A stretch of 64,000 nucleotides of DNA from Lingula anatina. Taxonomy: Eukaryota; Brachiopoda; Lingulata; Lingulida; Lingulidae. Below are positions 52,686 to 64,000 of the stretch, piece by piece. The notes beneath the pieces are model-generated. The model had not been told where the DNA came from, did not search any database, and saw nothing but the letters and a program-made list of their open reading frames with translations. The stretch is taken from assembly GCF_001039355.2 (NCBI RefSeq), contig NW_019776113.1:71787-135786 (forward strand), read 5' to 3'. A program made the position numbers and the translations under genes. Position 1 is the stretch's first letter. Each line of letters opens with the position of its first letter.

Positions 52686-52853
52686 CAGGGGCGGATTTAG
52701 GCTGTCTTCTGGGTCTTCTGGAAGACGGTCAGATTTTCAAGTTTACATTGTCAGCCATCTAATGTTTTCTGTCGGAAGACGGTCAAAAATGAAAGATGGA
52801 TCAACAAAGATAATTTGGAAGACTGTCAGAAAATATCTCTGAATCCGCCCCTG
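52686..52853 (+). mobile_element. 168-bp MITE with 5-bp target duplication (copy C)
   Basis: Ends CAGGGGCGGA and TCCGCCCCTG, CAGTC duplicated at 52681-52685 and 52854-52858. Same length as copies A and B and same orientation as B. Confidence 0.92.
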
Positions 52854-53996
52854 CAGTCTACTGTATTTCTCCATTATTTGCTTGACCGTCAGCTTTTTAG
52901 GTTATCTATGAAAGCAAGATTTCTTCCGGCTGGAACAAAACTCAAGGTAAAAATTACCTCCACTACCAGTATGTCTGTGCAGTGACTGAGATAGACATGC
53001 TGACAGTGGAAATCTATAATTTGGGGTGATTTCACAAGATTTGTGTCCACATTTGAGCAAAACATATTTTGACATTTCATTCCTCCAAGAACGAGGATAA
53101 GTTCTAAATAGCAAATTTAATTATTCTATTGGCATTTTCAAAATTTTAAAATAATCTCATAGTTATCAAACTAGGGTTAAAACTTTGTCACATCAAGCTG
53201 ATATGGGATTGGGGGAAATAAATGAAAACTTTTGAAAGCATCATTAACCTATAGACCTACTATGACACGATTTTCACACATAAATGCTACAGGAGCAATA
53301 ATACTGGAATAATTAGGCGACCAAATAATACAGTACAAGCACACCATATGGTAAGGATGTGAATGTCTTCATCCTCAGACAATAATGCAAAGCTACAAAT
53401 GGTGCATGAATAATAACTATTTGCAACTGCACTAAATATTCAATATAATTTTTTTTTACCTATTTAATATCTGTTTTCATAACAAATGTATAACATTCAG
53501 GAAACAAATCGGATTACTAACTACAACAGTTCATCTTGTATCTGGTAAACACATAAAATAAGCAAAAACATTTTCAGTGATTTTCATTGATGGCATTTCA
53601 TTTAGATTTCATGAAATATTTCCTCATTAAGTAGACCACTGCAAAATGGAAACTTTCCACTTAACATCAACTTTCAATCAAAACAGTCTGAAATCAATGA
53701 GCATGTGACAAAGAAACGCCCGCAGAAAAAAAAGTGAAAAGAATTTTAAAGAGTTTTGACTCCAATTTTAAATGAGACTTATGAATTGCATAAATCTATA
53801 GAAATGTCTTAATATGTTGGCTATATGAAATTCACAAAACATCCTTTAAAATTTTATATGCAAATAAAAGCAGTTTTATATCACAAATCCACAACATATA
53901 TTTCTGATATAACCTATACCACCAAGAAACAAATATTACAACAATGAATGAGATTCACAGAATACTATTTGATTCTCTACATCATAGTGCTACTGT

Positions 53997-56412
53997 TCAA
54001 AACTTTGGCTGTGCACACCAGGAAATGTTTCCTCCAACTTTGGACTCCAGCACCCTGTGCAACTTCACCTTCAGCAAAGAAGGAAACTGCAGTGTTACAT
54101 TTCCAGCTTGCCGCAATCCCATGCAGGTTCCATCCTCTGCCGAAGGGTGACAGTAGTTACTGTAGCCATGGTATTCAATCACTGTCTTCATCACTTGCTG
54201 AAAGGGGACATGCAGCCTGTAATCTACAGTAAGCATCAGCTGGAACAGCCGAGGACACTTAGAGAGAAGTTCACTGATCCCGCTCTCTGTGATCAAAAGA
54301 TTCTTGGTAATGTTCAGGAATTCTAGTGACTTCCCATACTCTGCTATAGCAAGCAAGGCTTTGTCTGTCAACTGCAGGGAGGAGGTTGAGGAACCTGATA
54401 TGTCTAAATACTGGAGCTTTTCACAATTTTCTGCCAATGTTGCTATGGCAACATCAGTTACCAGGTGACACCCTCTCAGTAAGAGAATCTGCAGCTCTCG
54501 GCAGTGTTTTGCAATCTCTATCACTGAATGATTGTCAATCTTGGAGCACAAACTTAGGTCTAAATGTCTAAACTGAAAGGCATGTCTTGGTTCAACATGA
54601 GAGTGTGTGCTTGGCATTTCAGCAAGCTGAGTTTCACTTGAGCATGATGCTTCACAAACTATGTCCATACTAGTTATCATATCATTACAACCAGCTTGAC
54701 TGTGACTAAATGCAGCAACATCATTCTGAGCATAGACATCTTTAAAACTTACTGTATCCAGATAATGCAGAGTTGCCAGTTCAAGGTGCTTTAAGAGGGG
54801 GCAACTGATCATGAGTAGGTTGATGCCTTCAGATTTCAGCTGAACACATTCTGAAGCTGTGAAGACTTTGAGATTCTTGCAGCACCTAGACAGGGCATGA
54901 AGGGAAGCATCAGTCAGAGCTAAACAACCACTCACACTCAGATGTTCCAAGCCAGAACAGCACTCGGCAAGAGAAATGATCCCAGCATCAGTCACACATG
55001 AACATCGACAAATTTCTACATGTTTAAGATCAGGGCAGTTCTGGCTGATTGCAGTGAGGCCATGATCTGTAATACTTGCTTCAGTTGGCCACACATATTC
55101 TCTGTCTGTACAAATCCTTAGTTCTTCCAGTTTAGAGCAGTGGAGTCCGACGTAGACATAACCCATGTCAGTAATGTACTTGCATCCGCATACACTCAGT
55201 TTCTGTAACTCTTTGCAATTCTCTGTTATGCTCTTCATGCCGCTGTCCTTTACATCAGTGTGACAAATATCTAGGTCCAGTAGATTTGGAAAATATTGAA
55301 ATCCTTGCTCGAATCCTTCATCTGTCAGTCCTGTAAAATTGTGCAGATATTGAAAATAAATATTTTAACTCATATGAAAATAATGCACTTATCTCATAAA
55401 ATATGCTGCAACAAAATGTTTTGTCACATCTTGCCGTCTGAATCATCACAATGTAGTTAAGTACATATACCTATCAATAATAAAGGGCAGACGGTAAAAC
55501 ATTCATATTCTTGAATTTTATTAAGCATGAAATAACAGTACATTGGAGACCACTTGAAAAGTGTATATTAACGGGAAAAGGAAATAAGAGCCTCCTCAAA
55601 AAAGGAAGATTTCCTTTTAATAATTACTTTTCTTAGATTGAAAAAAAACCTTTATGTAGAATCACTACCATTTCTCAAAAGGATAAAAATTAATGTTTAC
55701 CTGTGCACAGGGGGATATGCAACTTGGTCACATTAACACAATTTTTTGCCATCTCAATGAAAATGCGATCTTTTAATCGCCTATGGGAACTCAGTGTCAA
55801 GGCTGTCAATTGTGAACATTGAAGAGGTAGCTGCACAATCCCATTCCTTTCTTCTTGTTCAAAATTTTCTTCTGTGCTTTCTTCATCCAGTAATACTCCA
55901 AGCATGGTATCCCCCGATGCTAAAGATAAAGTCTGAAGCTGCTTTAAGTTCTGAAGTGCTCTGTGAAGATTTCCAGGCACTTCATAGCACCCTGGTTCTG
56001 GTTTCTGGAGCTTGTCACACCCTATCAGTGATATGCCTTTAAGTCCCTTAAATTGTGTTATTACTAGTTGGAGTCCACTGAAAGTGATGTTGGTGAAATT
56101 GAAGTTTACCGAACGCAGCCTTGGACATTTTATGCCACCCTGCAAAAAAGCTCTGTCTGTCAAATATTTGCAACCTTCAAAATTGATTTCTTCTACATGG
56201 TCGGCTATGAATGGTAGCATGGAAAGATATTTCTCATCAGTCATAAAATAACACAAATGCTGAAGATCTAGAATTTTCCACAAACTGGAATCATAACTTA
56301 GTCGATGCCAGGTTTTGCATACTTTTCTTGCTCCGAGGCACAGTTCATCCAAACGTAGGTACCGAAATACCATTAATAAAATGGACTCAGGCAAACACAA
56401 GTAAGAAGCCAT
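53997..56412 (-). CDS. F-box and leucine-rich repeat protein (681 aa)
   Basis: Two coding exons on the minus strand: 56412-55701 and 55330-53997, joined in phase 1, 2046 nt in all. Residues 4-48 form an F-box (LPESILLMVFRYL, then KVCKTWHRL and SSLWKILDL), which would bind SKP1 in an SCF ubiquitin ligase. The rest is a run of cysteine-containing LRRs of the FBXL/AMN1 type (repeated C..L..L..C..ITD.G pattern, for example LQKLSVCGCKYITDMGYVYV), the probable substrate-binding surface. An insert of about 50 residues rich in Ser, Thr and His interrupts the LRRs (near SCSSETQLAEMPSTHSHVEP). I cannot match it to one numbered FBXL. It is divergent from DLEC1, about 1 kb between start codons. Plus-strand ORFs here are shadows. 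Confidence 0.88.
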
Positions 56413-57427
56413 GTTGTTTTACAGTACATATCAATCGGTGAACTGAAATGACTCCGTATCTCTAGGCTGAAGTAAGGTTTCTCTAAGCTGCCACAGCTAG
56501 TCTAGCAATTGTTTTAACTGATTAGCATAAAATGGTAGATTTATGCTCGAAGATACATTACGGTGTGCAATTCTTGGATCTAACCCCTTGAATATATAAC
56601 ATCTTGTCATCATGTAAGTGTAATCGTTGACGCAAACTGCAAAAATTAACACTTCGTCTAGCACCCACTGCTAGCGATAATTGGCGGACCAAGTATCCGT
56701 TTATGGCAAAATAACACTTAGCTAGTTGCAAGTGTAATATGGTATAATATAGCAAAGAATGAAACAGATAGCTGAAATATATAGTTAAATTGTCCTAAAG
56801 CAATCTTATCTCTTTAAATTATTTGATATATTTTAATACCAACTTTACGACTTTGGCGCTCTTTACAAATGGAGGTAACAAAATCATAGCAACAAAGCTG
56901 GAGCAACAATATGGCGGTTGGAAACACTTAGGTTGCTCTTTATTTCAGTGAAAGTCTTGTTTTAGGTAGGTCTCTGTCCTTGGTAATAGAGTCATGCATT
57001 GTAAATATATCATGTTAATGACGACTGTAAAATATCACACAATTTGCTATGCTATGAGCAAGGCTGTGGCAAAGAAACTTAATGAACAATCTCATTAATG
57101 GATGAGAGTCAAGACAGTTGCAAGGTGCTTGTGATTTTTGCTCTGAAGTAGGGAAATTTGCCGTCACTTAAGTTTTTGGTCTTATTTTTAGCTCAGTGGG
57201 TGATATTTCACTGTCAAATGAGCTCAAATGCATAACTTAGTGGTCGCTTACTATATCACGTATTTATCAAAATTGAAGTTTACATACAAAATACCACCAA
57301 ACTCCAAACTCATTTGAAAAACTCATCTTATTGTGTTAACAAAAATATGATTGTTAAATAACATTTTGTGTTTTGTATGAAAGCTAAATGCATGAATAAA
57401 ATACAGATAATTACCTTCTTCTTTTAG
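56413..57427. promoter_or_regulatory. Divergent F-box/DLEC1 upstream interval
   Basis: Holds the promoters of both genes. A probable DLEC1 5'UTR exon ends at a donor after 56965 (TTTTAG then GTAGGT). The first DLEC1 coding exon begins with its ATG directly at the acceptor (TTTTAG-ATG, 57428), so such an upstream exon is required. GTAACA and ATAGCAAC near 56874-56894 resemble half-sites of an RFX X-box, which would suit a ciliary gene, but a full X-box is not present. Confidence 0.4.
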
Positions 57428-60400
57428 ATGAACACCAACATGATAGTGCCCCAGCCCCAGGGGCAGGTCCAAGGGCAGGAGCCCCCTATGTACCTGCAGA
57501 GACCATCTTCTGCCAGGTCACAAGATGTTACCCACATCCTTGCTAAAACATTCAGGGATTTCTTCACAAGAGAAACTGTCAGACCAGAAACAATTAGAAA
57601 TCTGGCAGTTTCCAGAGAAGGTGGAGATGAATATCATGAAAGATATGTTGAGGCATTGCAAAAGGTTAGTATGAACTTGATTTTAATGAAATTTAAAAAA
57701 ATTAATGGTTTTATTAATTTTAAACTGATAATTATATTTTTATTGCACTGAAAGCACTTGCAATTTTGAAAGCCCAATGTACTAGTAAATTTAGAATAAT
57801 TTTTATTCATGTATCTGTGCAACATGTTCAGTTCAGAAGCATGCTCTGATTGAAAAATAGAAGCTTTGCACATCAGTGATATAAAATGTTCATTCTATCT
57901 GCCCCAGGTTCATGCTGAGAGAGAAAGACGAATGGCAGAAGCTACAATGCTGGAACGGCACATTATGCAGGCACAGGCACGTGCTATGTCTGCAGATGAG
58001 CGCGAGATGAATCGATTGGCATCAGGTCATGTTAATTACCCAGACCTAGGTCTGCCACCAGCCAGGTCCCACTTTAGGTCCTGTATTGACAGCCAGTTGC
58101 TTAGGAAGCATGGATTATTGTGTCCTGAAGATTTTGCCACAGAGGAACCTCCACCTGTTCCTCCTCCACAGGGTAAGTTCATTTGGTGGATGTCTTCTAA
58201 AAAAGGAATATATTTTTGAAATATTATTCAAAGAAATATTAATAATCCGAGGAAAAACGTTAATGCAAATTTAACTAATACATTTTTTAGAGAGTTCAGT
58301 GATATTTAATTATTTGCAAGAATAGCCTGTTTTTACCTAATTTATCATTCGGTTCAAAGTATTTTACTTTATTTTTATGCTTACAGCACCTAAAATCCCT
58401 AGCTATGCCAGAGAGACAACCACATCCCTGCTACACACAGCTCAAGGGAAAGAGGAAGGTGTCAAAAGGCTTAGCCCAAACATGATGGAGAGCAGAGATA
58501 ACATCTTATCAGGCTCAGATACCGAAGATGCTGAACAAATAAATACACAGAATGTGTCTCAATCAGTAGGTTATATTTGTAATCAATAAGTAGATTATGA
58601 GTGAAAAGATGAAGTCACATAAAAGAACTTATTTTCTTACAGTTGCTACTATTAAATTTTATATTCTACCCACAGCACAACCCAAATTTTATAACCCTTT
58701 TCTCTTGTACTCCTTGTTTACAGCAATGAAGTAAATGGATTGATTAAGTGTCGTTAGTTTTGGAGATACATAAGACTTTTATTCTGTTTAAAATTTTAAA
58801 TGCTAATTTCTAATATTTATTTAGAATGGCTCTCCCAGAAATGCTGATTGGAAGGCCCAGCTGGACCCCCTGCAGAGAGAGGTGGACAGAGCTGATCTGG
58901 CTCTACTCCAGGCAAGAGCAGACTATCTGAAGAACCCTAGGTTTGTTCCCCCATCAGCACCAGGGGGAGGAAGGACACTAATTAAACCAAAGAAAAAGAA
59001 ACCAAAGTCACAAAGACCATGGCCTAGATCAGAGGAGCCAAATCTGTAAGTACAGTGGATAAGAAATTGCTAAAAATGGTGGTTTATCAGTATCTGTTTG
59101 CTGAATTCACTGAATGACTAGTGTTGTCTCTTTTGAATATTGATTAATAATATACATATACATTTTTCTTTATGTGTAGCGAACCATCTGTGGTGTTTAT
59201 TCCTTCACCTTCTGTAGTCACCTTCTCCAATTATCAAGTAGGGCAAGTGTATGAGGTAAGTGTCAACCTTTTATCATCAATATTTTATTTTTATGCAAAA
59301 AGTTGTCATGGTAGCCTTTTGTTACATTTTAGAATCACATTACCAATGTATTGACAGCAAGTTTGTTAATATGAGAGTGACAGTAACAGTATTGACAGAC
59401 AACTACTGGTATGTTAATTATTCTGTTTCTTTTTAGACCACATTGGAACTGAAAAATGTCACTACAGCTCTGAGGCAGTGCAGAGTTATTCCACCAAAGT
59501 CATCCTATTTCTCTGTTGGACTTGGTGCGTAGAAGAATTTATCATAAATACTGGTGCTTTTGATTGAAATTGTATGATTAGATTACTGGTTCACTGTATA
59601 ATAATAACAGTTTGGAATTGATAGATTTCGATTAAATTTATTTGAAATGATTACATCAGCACAATGGTTTATATGTCGATCTTTTTAAAGAAATGATGAA
59701 TTTTAATAAGTTTCTTTGTTATTCTAGGTCAATTTCCTGGAGAGAATGGTGTGGTAGCACCTGGTATGAGCTGTCACTACAACATCAGGTTTATACCAGA
59801 CTCTCTGGGAGACTATGATGATGAACTCACAGTGCAGACACAATCCTCAGTACCTCTTGTGGTGAAGGTGCAAGCCAGGAGACCTCCCCCTGTGTTATCA
59901 TGTGAGTTAAAATTAACCAAATATGGAGGAGATCTAATATTGGAAAATAGAGGTGTCACTGTTGAAAGATGAAACATCCTTTCATTTTTCAAATTTTGTA
60001 AACTAATAAATAGATTTTCAAATAAAGAGTTTTGCATGTAGATTTATCATTTTCATTCTTTTCTTAGTGCCAAGTAACATAGATGTTGATCAGTGTCTTG
60101 TTGGAGGCTGTAAGATAATCCAAATGCCACTGCATAACAGTGGAGGTAGTGGCAGGTTCAGTATTATGAAAAGATCTTCCTGGCCAACAACCAACTTCAA
60201 GGTAAATATCTGTATTTTCTTTAGTGTAATGAAAAAAATGGATGTCTTAAAATTGATTTTTTGTTGCTTTTAATTAATGAAATTGCTGATATTACCTTCA
60301 CACAGTTTGACTGTTGTTTATATTATATTATCAGCCACATATTATGATACTGTATGATTTGAAACATTTTCAATATTTTTTTTGCAGATGAAATAACCAG

Positions 60401-63400
60401 CAGGTCTGAAACTTGTCCAAACTTTTTAGTGACTACTTCAATATGTGTCCATCTTAATTCCTTTTAATACAGAATGTTTTTTTCTGTTTCTATTTTCAGA
60501 ATGTCTCTAGCACAGGTAGTGTCCAGGTCCCTCCATTTGAAATCCGTCCCTCAGTGTTTGAGTTACACCATGGTGACACCATGCTGTTAGAAGTGATTTT
60601 CACTCCTCCTTCAGTCAAGGAATATACCCAGTCACTTACTATAGTCTGTGATAACTGCCATGTCCAGCATTTCACTATACGTGGTAAGCATGGTGTATCA
60701 TGCAGCACACAAGTTACTGCAGTACAAAACTTGTATTTTACATTGAAAGTTTCTGATATTTTTTATACTAAAATGATTTCGCTTCTCTCTTTACCACATT
60801 TAAAACAACAATACATTCTTATCACCATGAGATATGTATTAAGAAATAAAATTATGTTCCCTGTCTTGTAGGTGAGGGCCAGACAGCAGGTGTGGACCTT
60901 GTATCAGTGGATGGTGGTAAATCTGAACCACTGCCTGGTGAACTGTGTGATGTGGCTGCTCAGCACCTTGTCAAATTTGAAACACTCAATCCATTCACTT
61001 ACACACAGAAGAGAGTCATCCTTCAAAATATCACGTAAGTATACAGAAACAACACAATTGAAATGCTAAGTTATAATTTATAAGACAATTTTTCTGACAT
61101 GATTGATTGATTGTTTCTTTGGGTGGGTGGGTGGGGGGGTATAAGGGAGAAGGGTAAGTCCAAACATATTATTTTCTCCTCTACACAATCTTTTTCCTTG
61201 TCAAATTTGAAAAGGAACACATTAAGACATATTAAAAGAATGCTATGGTTAGTCCTCAGGATTTTATTATCTTATTTCTTGTAATTTGTTTTGAACATAG
61301 ACTCTCATTTAATTGTAAAAGCTATAATAGTCATCATAAAAATATTTTCATTTCATATTAAATTGTAGAAATGTAGACTTACCTTTCCACTGGAAGATAG
61401 TGAAGCCTCACTTGCGAGCTGTGGACATAGAGAACCCAGACACTGTGATTCCTGTGGACAGGGTGATAGACCTAGACTCTGCTTTCAGTATAGAGCCACA
61501 GAGTGGAATTCTGCCAGCTGCTAAAGCTGTCCCTTTTATTCTGACTTTTGCACCTGCTGAGGTAGGGCTTGAGTGGTTTTGCAAATTACACATTGGTCAA
61601 TTTTTTGTGGATATAACAAACATTTATTTGATAAGAAGTATATTTTTCAGCAGTTATTTTCTTTTTATTTGCTTTTTTACTACCTAGTATTGGCATTCAA
61701 ATGGAAAAATCAAAATTGAAAAAGTTCAAAATGCCCCAAGGTTAAAACTTGCTGAAAGTTTAAGCAAATCATAAGAGATAAATAGTTCTGCATATTGTTA
61801 AAATAAACTTCATGTTCACAGGTGGATAAGTTCCATAGTGTGTTCCATCTGATACTGCAAGAAATTCCTGAACCTCCTGAGATGGAGAATGGAGAGGAGA
61901 AGAAAGAGAATGTCAGAGAGGCATCCAACACCTCGGCTAATGAAGGTTTAAAACCCAGTTGCTTGTCATTTGTTCATCATTTTTATGATTTTAATTATAA
62001 AAAGCTAAAGGATGGAGTAAACAATGAATGAAATATTGCATGATGAAGAATGTTATGTTGTCTATCAAAATCAAATAGATGAATCATGCAGTGTTTTTTT
62101 TAAATATTTTATAAATCCTTTTTTAATTTTAGAAGGCAAAGTGAGGGATATTACTACATTAGAAATGGAAGTGAAAGGTGAAAGTGAGCCATTCAAAGTG
62201 CTGCTGCAGCCATATGCCATCTACATTTCTGGAAAATTACTGATTGGGACTAGCATTAGAAAACAATTTCAGGTAATACGAGTACAGAGCTCTTTGTCTT
62301 TGTTAATTATCTTTTTATAATTTTTATTTTTTGCATTTCTAGTATATGGGCTTTCTTGCCACACATTCTTGACCATGTTTATTCAAAATCACTAAGTTTG
62401 TCATCAGTTTAACTTCAATACCATTTCAGTTAGAGAACAACAGCCTATCATCAGTAGTGTTCCGATGGGAGCGATGTAGTGATCCACATATCCTGCAGGT
62501 GGAGCCACCAATGGGAGAGTTAGGTATGACCTTTCAGATTTTAGCCTACAGTAAAATAAGTTTCTTCATGTCACTGTTTATTTTGTGGCAAGTTTGTACA
62601 GTTGAATCAGGGATGTTATATTTGCATTTCAGATATGATTTGTTTTTCATCAAATTGAAAGGCAAAAATTGAAAATCCATTTTATCTGAGAAATGTATTT
62701 TTATTTGTTTTCCAGGCCCTGGTTGCATAATGGACTGTGAGCTAAGTGTAACTGGCACAGCACCAGGCAAGATTAACCACACTTTGATGTGCCACATTGA
62801 CAACTTAGACCAGCCTGTCCCTCTGCATATTGAGGCAGAAATAAAGGTATTTATAATGTACAATCTTAGTTGAAATTGTTGCCTTCTCTCAATTTCTTAA
62901 TCCATTTCTTTGTAGTATACAAGTACTTAAGCACAAATATGACAATGTACTGGTATATCCAGATCTAGTCCAAAATCTATCATCTCCACAACTGATATGA
63001 TAATTATTGGATGTGCACATTTAGGTGTGGATCTAGTCTTTATTCAAGTCTGACAATTTTGCAGAGTCAATTCAGAATTAAAATAATCCATTTTACTTGT
63101 TCGAAGTGTCTTCCAAGAAAATTTTTTTTTCATTTTCTTACACATCCAGAAGATGTTTATGTCCAGAGCATGAAAGTGGCAAAATGTTTGAAACCTTAAA
63201 GTGAACTATTCTGAAGAAACTTGTATCCTCTTTAAAGTCACTCATCACATTTTTATATTTGCAGGGTCCTGAAGTTGTATTAGAAAATGCTGATGTAAAC
63301 TTTGGTCTGGTGAGGATGGGAATGGAGGCTTCCTGTGAAATATTGCTGAGGAACACATGTCAAGTACCTGCCAAATGGACACTACAGGAGAGTCCAGACT

Positions 63401-63893
63401 GCTTGCAGGGAAAGGTAGGTCAAGATGTGCAGGATATTTGCAATGATTCTACATATAGCAGAGAATAAAATCGAGATAAGGAAAAAATGTTGACATGATC
63501 ATTTCAAATTATTTCCCCAAAAGGCATCCTGAGTTGGTACATTTTCGGCATGTCTGTGAGACATATTTTATTAACCGTGAAAAGGTATCATGTTTATATT
63601 TAAATTACACTTTTTTCACTTACAGATGAAACTTGTAGTTGCAATATGAAATCACACTTGTTCATTCTTCAAGTTATATGCAGTTATCTTTGTAAATTGA
63701 AAAACCAGAAACCAGCACATTAGGCTGAATATATGCTGTTGTTTTTATTTCAGGTCTCTGAATTCACATTCAAGCCATGCAGTGGTGAGTTAAAACCACT
63801 GGAGACCAAGAGTGTCCCCGTGACCTTTACACCTAGCAGCTGTAGGTCTGTCAGGACTGTGTTTGAACTCAAGGTGCAGGAGGGCAATGAGTG
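57428..63893 (+). CDS. DLEC1: DLEC1 / CFAP81, ciliary protein with ASH/MSP-type domains (5' part, 17 exons)
   Basis: Exons: 57428-57664, 57908-58172, 58387-58565, 58825-59045, 59180-59255, 59437-59524, 59728-59901, 60068-60201, 60500-60683, 60872-61034, 61369-61561, 61822-61945, 62133-62272, 62430-62523, 62716-62846, 63265-63414, 63754-63893; 897 residues so far, phases consistent, and the gene runs off the window. The N-terminal half has a helical stretch ([18 protein letters not shown]) and the block [18 protein letters not shown], typical of DLEC1. Then come immunoglobulin-like ASH/MSP beta domains: [32 protein letters not shown]-like segments and [24 protein letters not shown]1 is an axonemal protein needed for motile cilia or sperm flagella in mammals. 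Weak similarity to HYDIN-type repeats reflects the shared domain. Confidence 0.88.
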
Positions 63894-64000
63894 GTAAGTA
63901 TAGGTGTACTGAAATAAAATTAGTAAATCTGACTTCATGCCAATTATTAAGTGGCTTACATGTACATTTTGAATTTTTCTCACTTTAACTGGAAAATAGT

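Larger units (their letters stand above)
49980..53996. other. Intergenic; two groups of small DNA transposons
   Basis: No gene recognised. The stretch after 49980 is the GPCR 3'UTR. A tandem pair of TAA-flanked elements (52.1-52.5 kb) and a 168-bp MITE (52.7 kb) are described separately. The region just left of 53997 is the 3'UTR of the minus-strand F-box gene. Confidence 0.5.

Noticed and set aside
53944-54571. Plus-strand ORFs over the F-box gene
   Set aside because: Antisense shadows of the LRR-coding exon on the minus strand.

Overview
The window is a stretch of animal nuclear genome. It is AT-rich, its genes have many short exons separated by GT-AG introns, and it carries microsatellites, small DNA transposons and assembly gaps (runs of N). 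Gene content points to a ciliated invertebrate, perhaps a non-vertebrate deuterostome such as an acorn worm, amphioxus or echinoderm, though a lophotrochozoan cannot be excluded. The evidence is a selenocysteine thioredoxin reductase, a DLEC1-type ciliary protein, a CARD-domain protein and a class C GPCR. The species is inferred, not shown.

Layout, left to right. (1) 91-4755 (+): 3' part of a thioredoxin reductase gene with an in-frame Sec UGA in a GCUG tail and a well-formed SECIS element in the 3'UTR (5433-5497). (2) 6.1-15.2 kb: no gene recognised; a TATA box followed by a splice donor at 10.9-11.0 kb could be a distant first exon. (3) 15261-19786 (+): an orphan two-pass membrane protein present as two nearly identical 1.93 kb copies joined by a single N, most simply two haplotypes laid end to end. 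(4) 23862-27207 (+): a five-exon gene fusing an N-terminal CARD to a complete Rab-type GTPase with a C-terminal Cys-Cys prenylation motif; this is the most unusual gene here. (5) 28356-28946 (-) SNRPD3 and 29295-36075 (+) GUCD1, head to head, an arrangement also found in vertebrates. (6) 40202-49979 (+): a 12-exon class C GPCR of about 1828 residues with three tandem Venus-flytrap domains before the 7TM domain. (7) 53997-56412 (-): an F-box/LRR protein of 681 residues. (8) 57428 to the window end (+): the first 17 coding exons of DLEC1 (CFAP81), continuing beyond the window.

Exon models were built by hand from splice sites. For every complete gene the reading phases agree across all introns and the coding length is a multiple of three; for the two partial genes the internal phases agree. 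Mobile elements are mostly short non-autonomous DNA transposons with visible target-site duplications: a 168-bp family with 5-bp duplications (three intact copies and one decayed), a single element with a 6-bp duplication interrupted by poly-C and a gap, a tandem pair sharing TAA, and a 281-bp TAA-flanked element that carries a piece resembling a non-LTR retrotransposon. One 168-bp copy lies only 10 bp upstream of a GPCR splice acceptor.

The genes do not form one pathway. The linked pairs are SNRPD3/GUCD1 (shared 348-bp promoter interval) and F-box-LRR/DLEC1 (divergent, about 1 kb apart).
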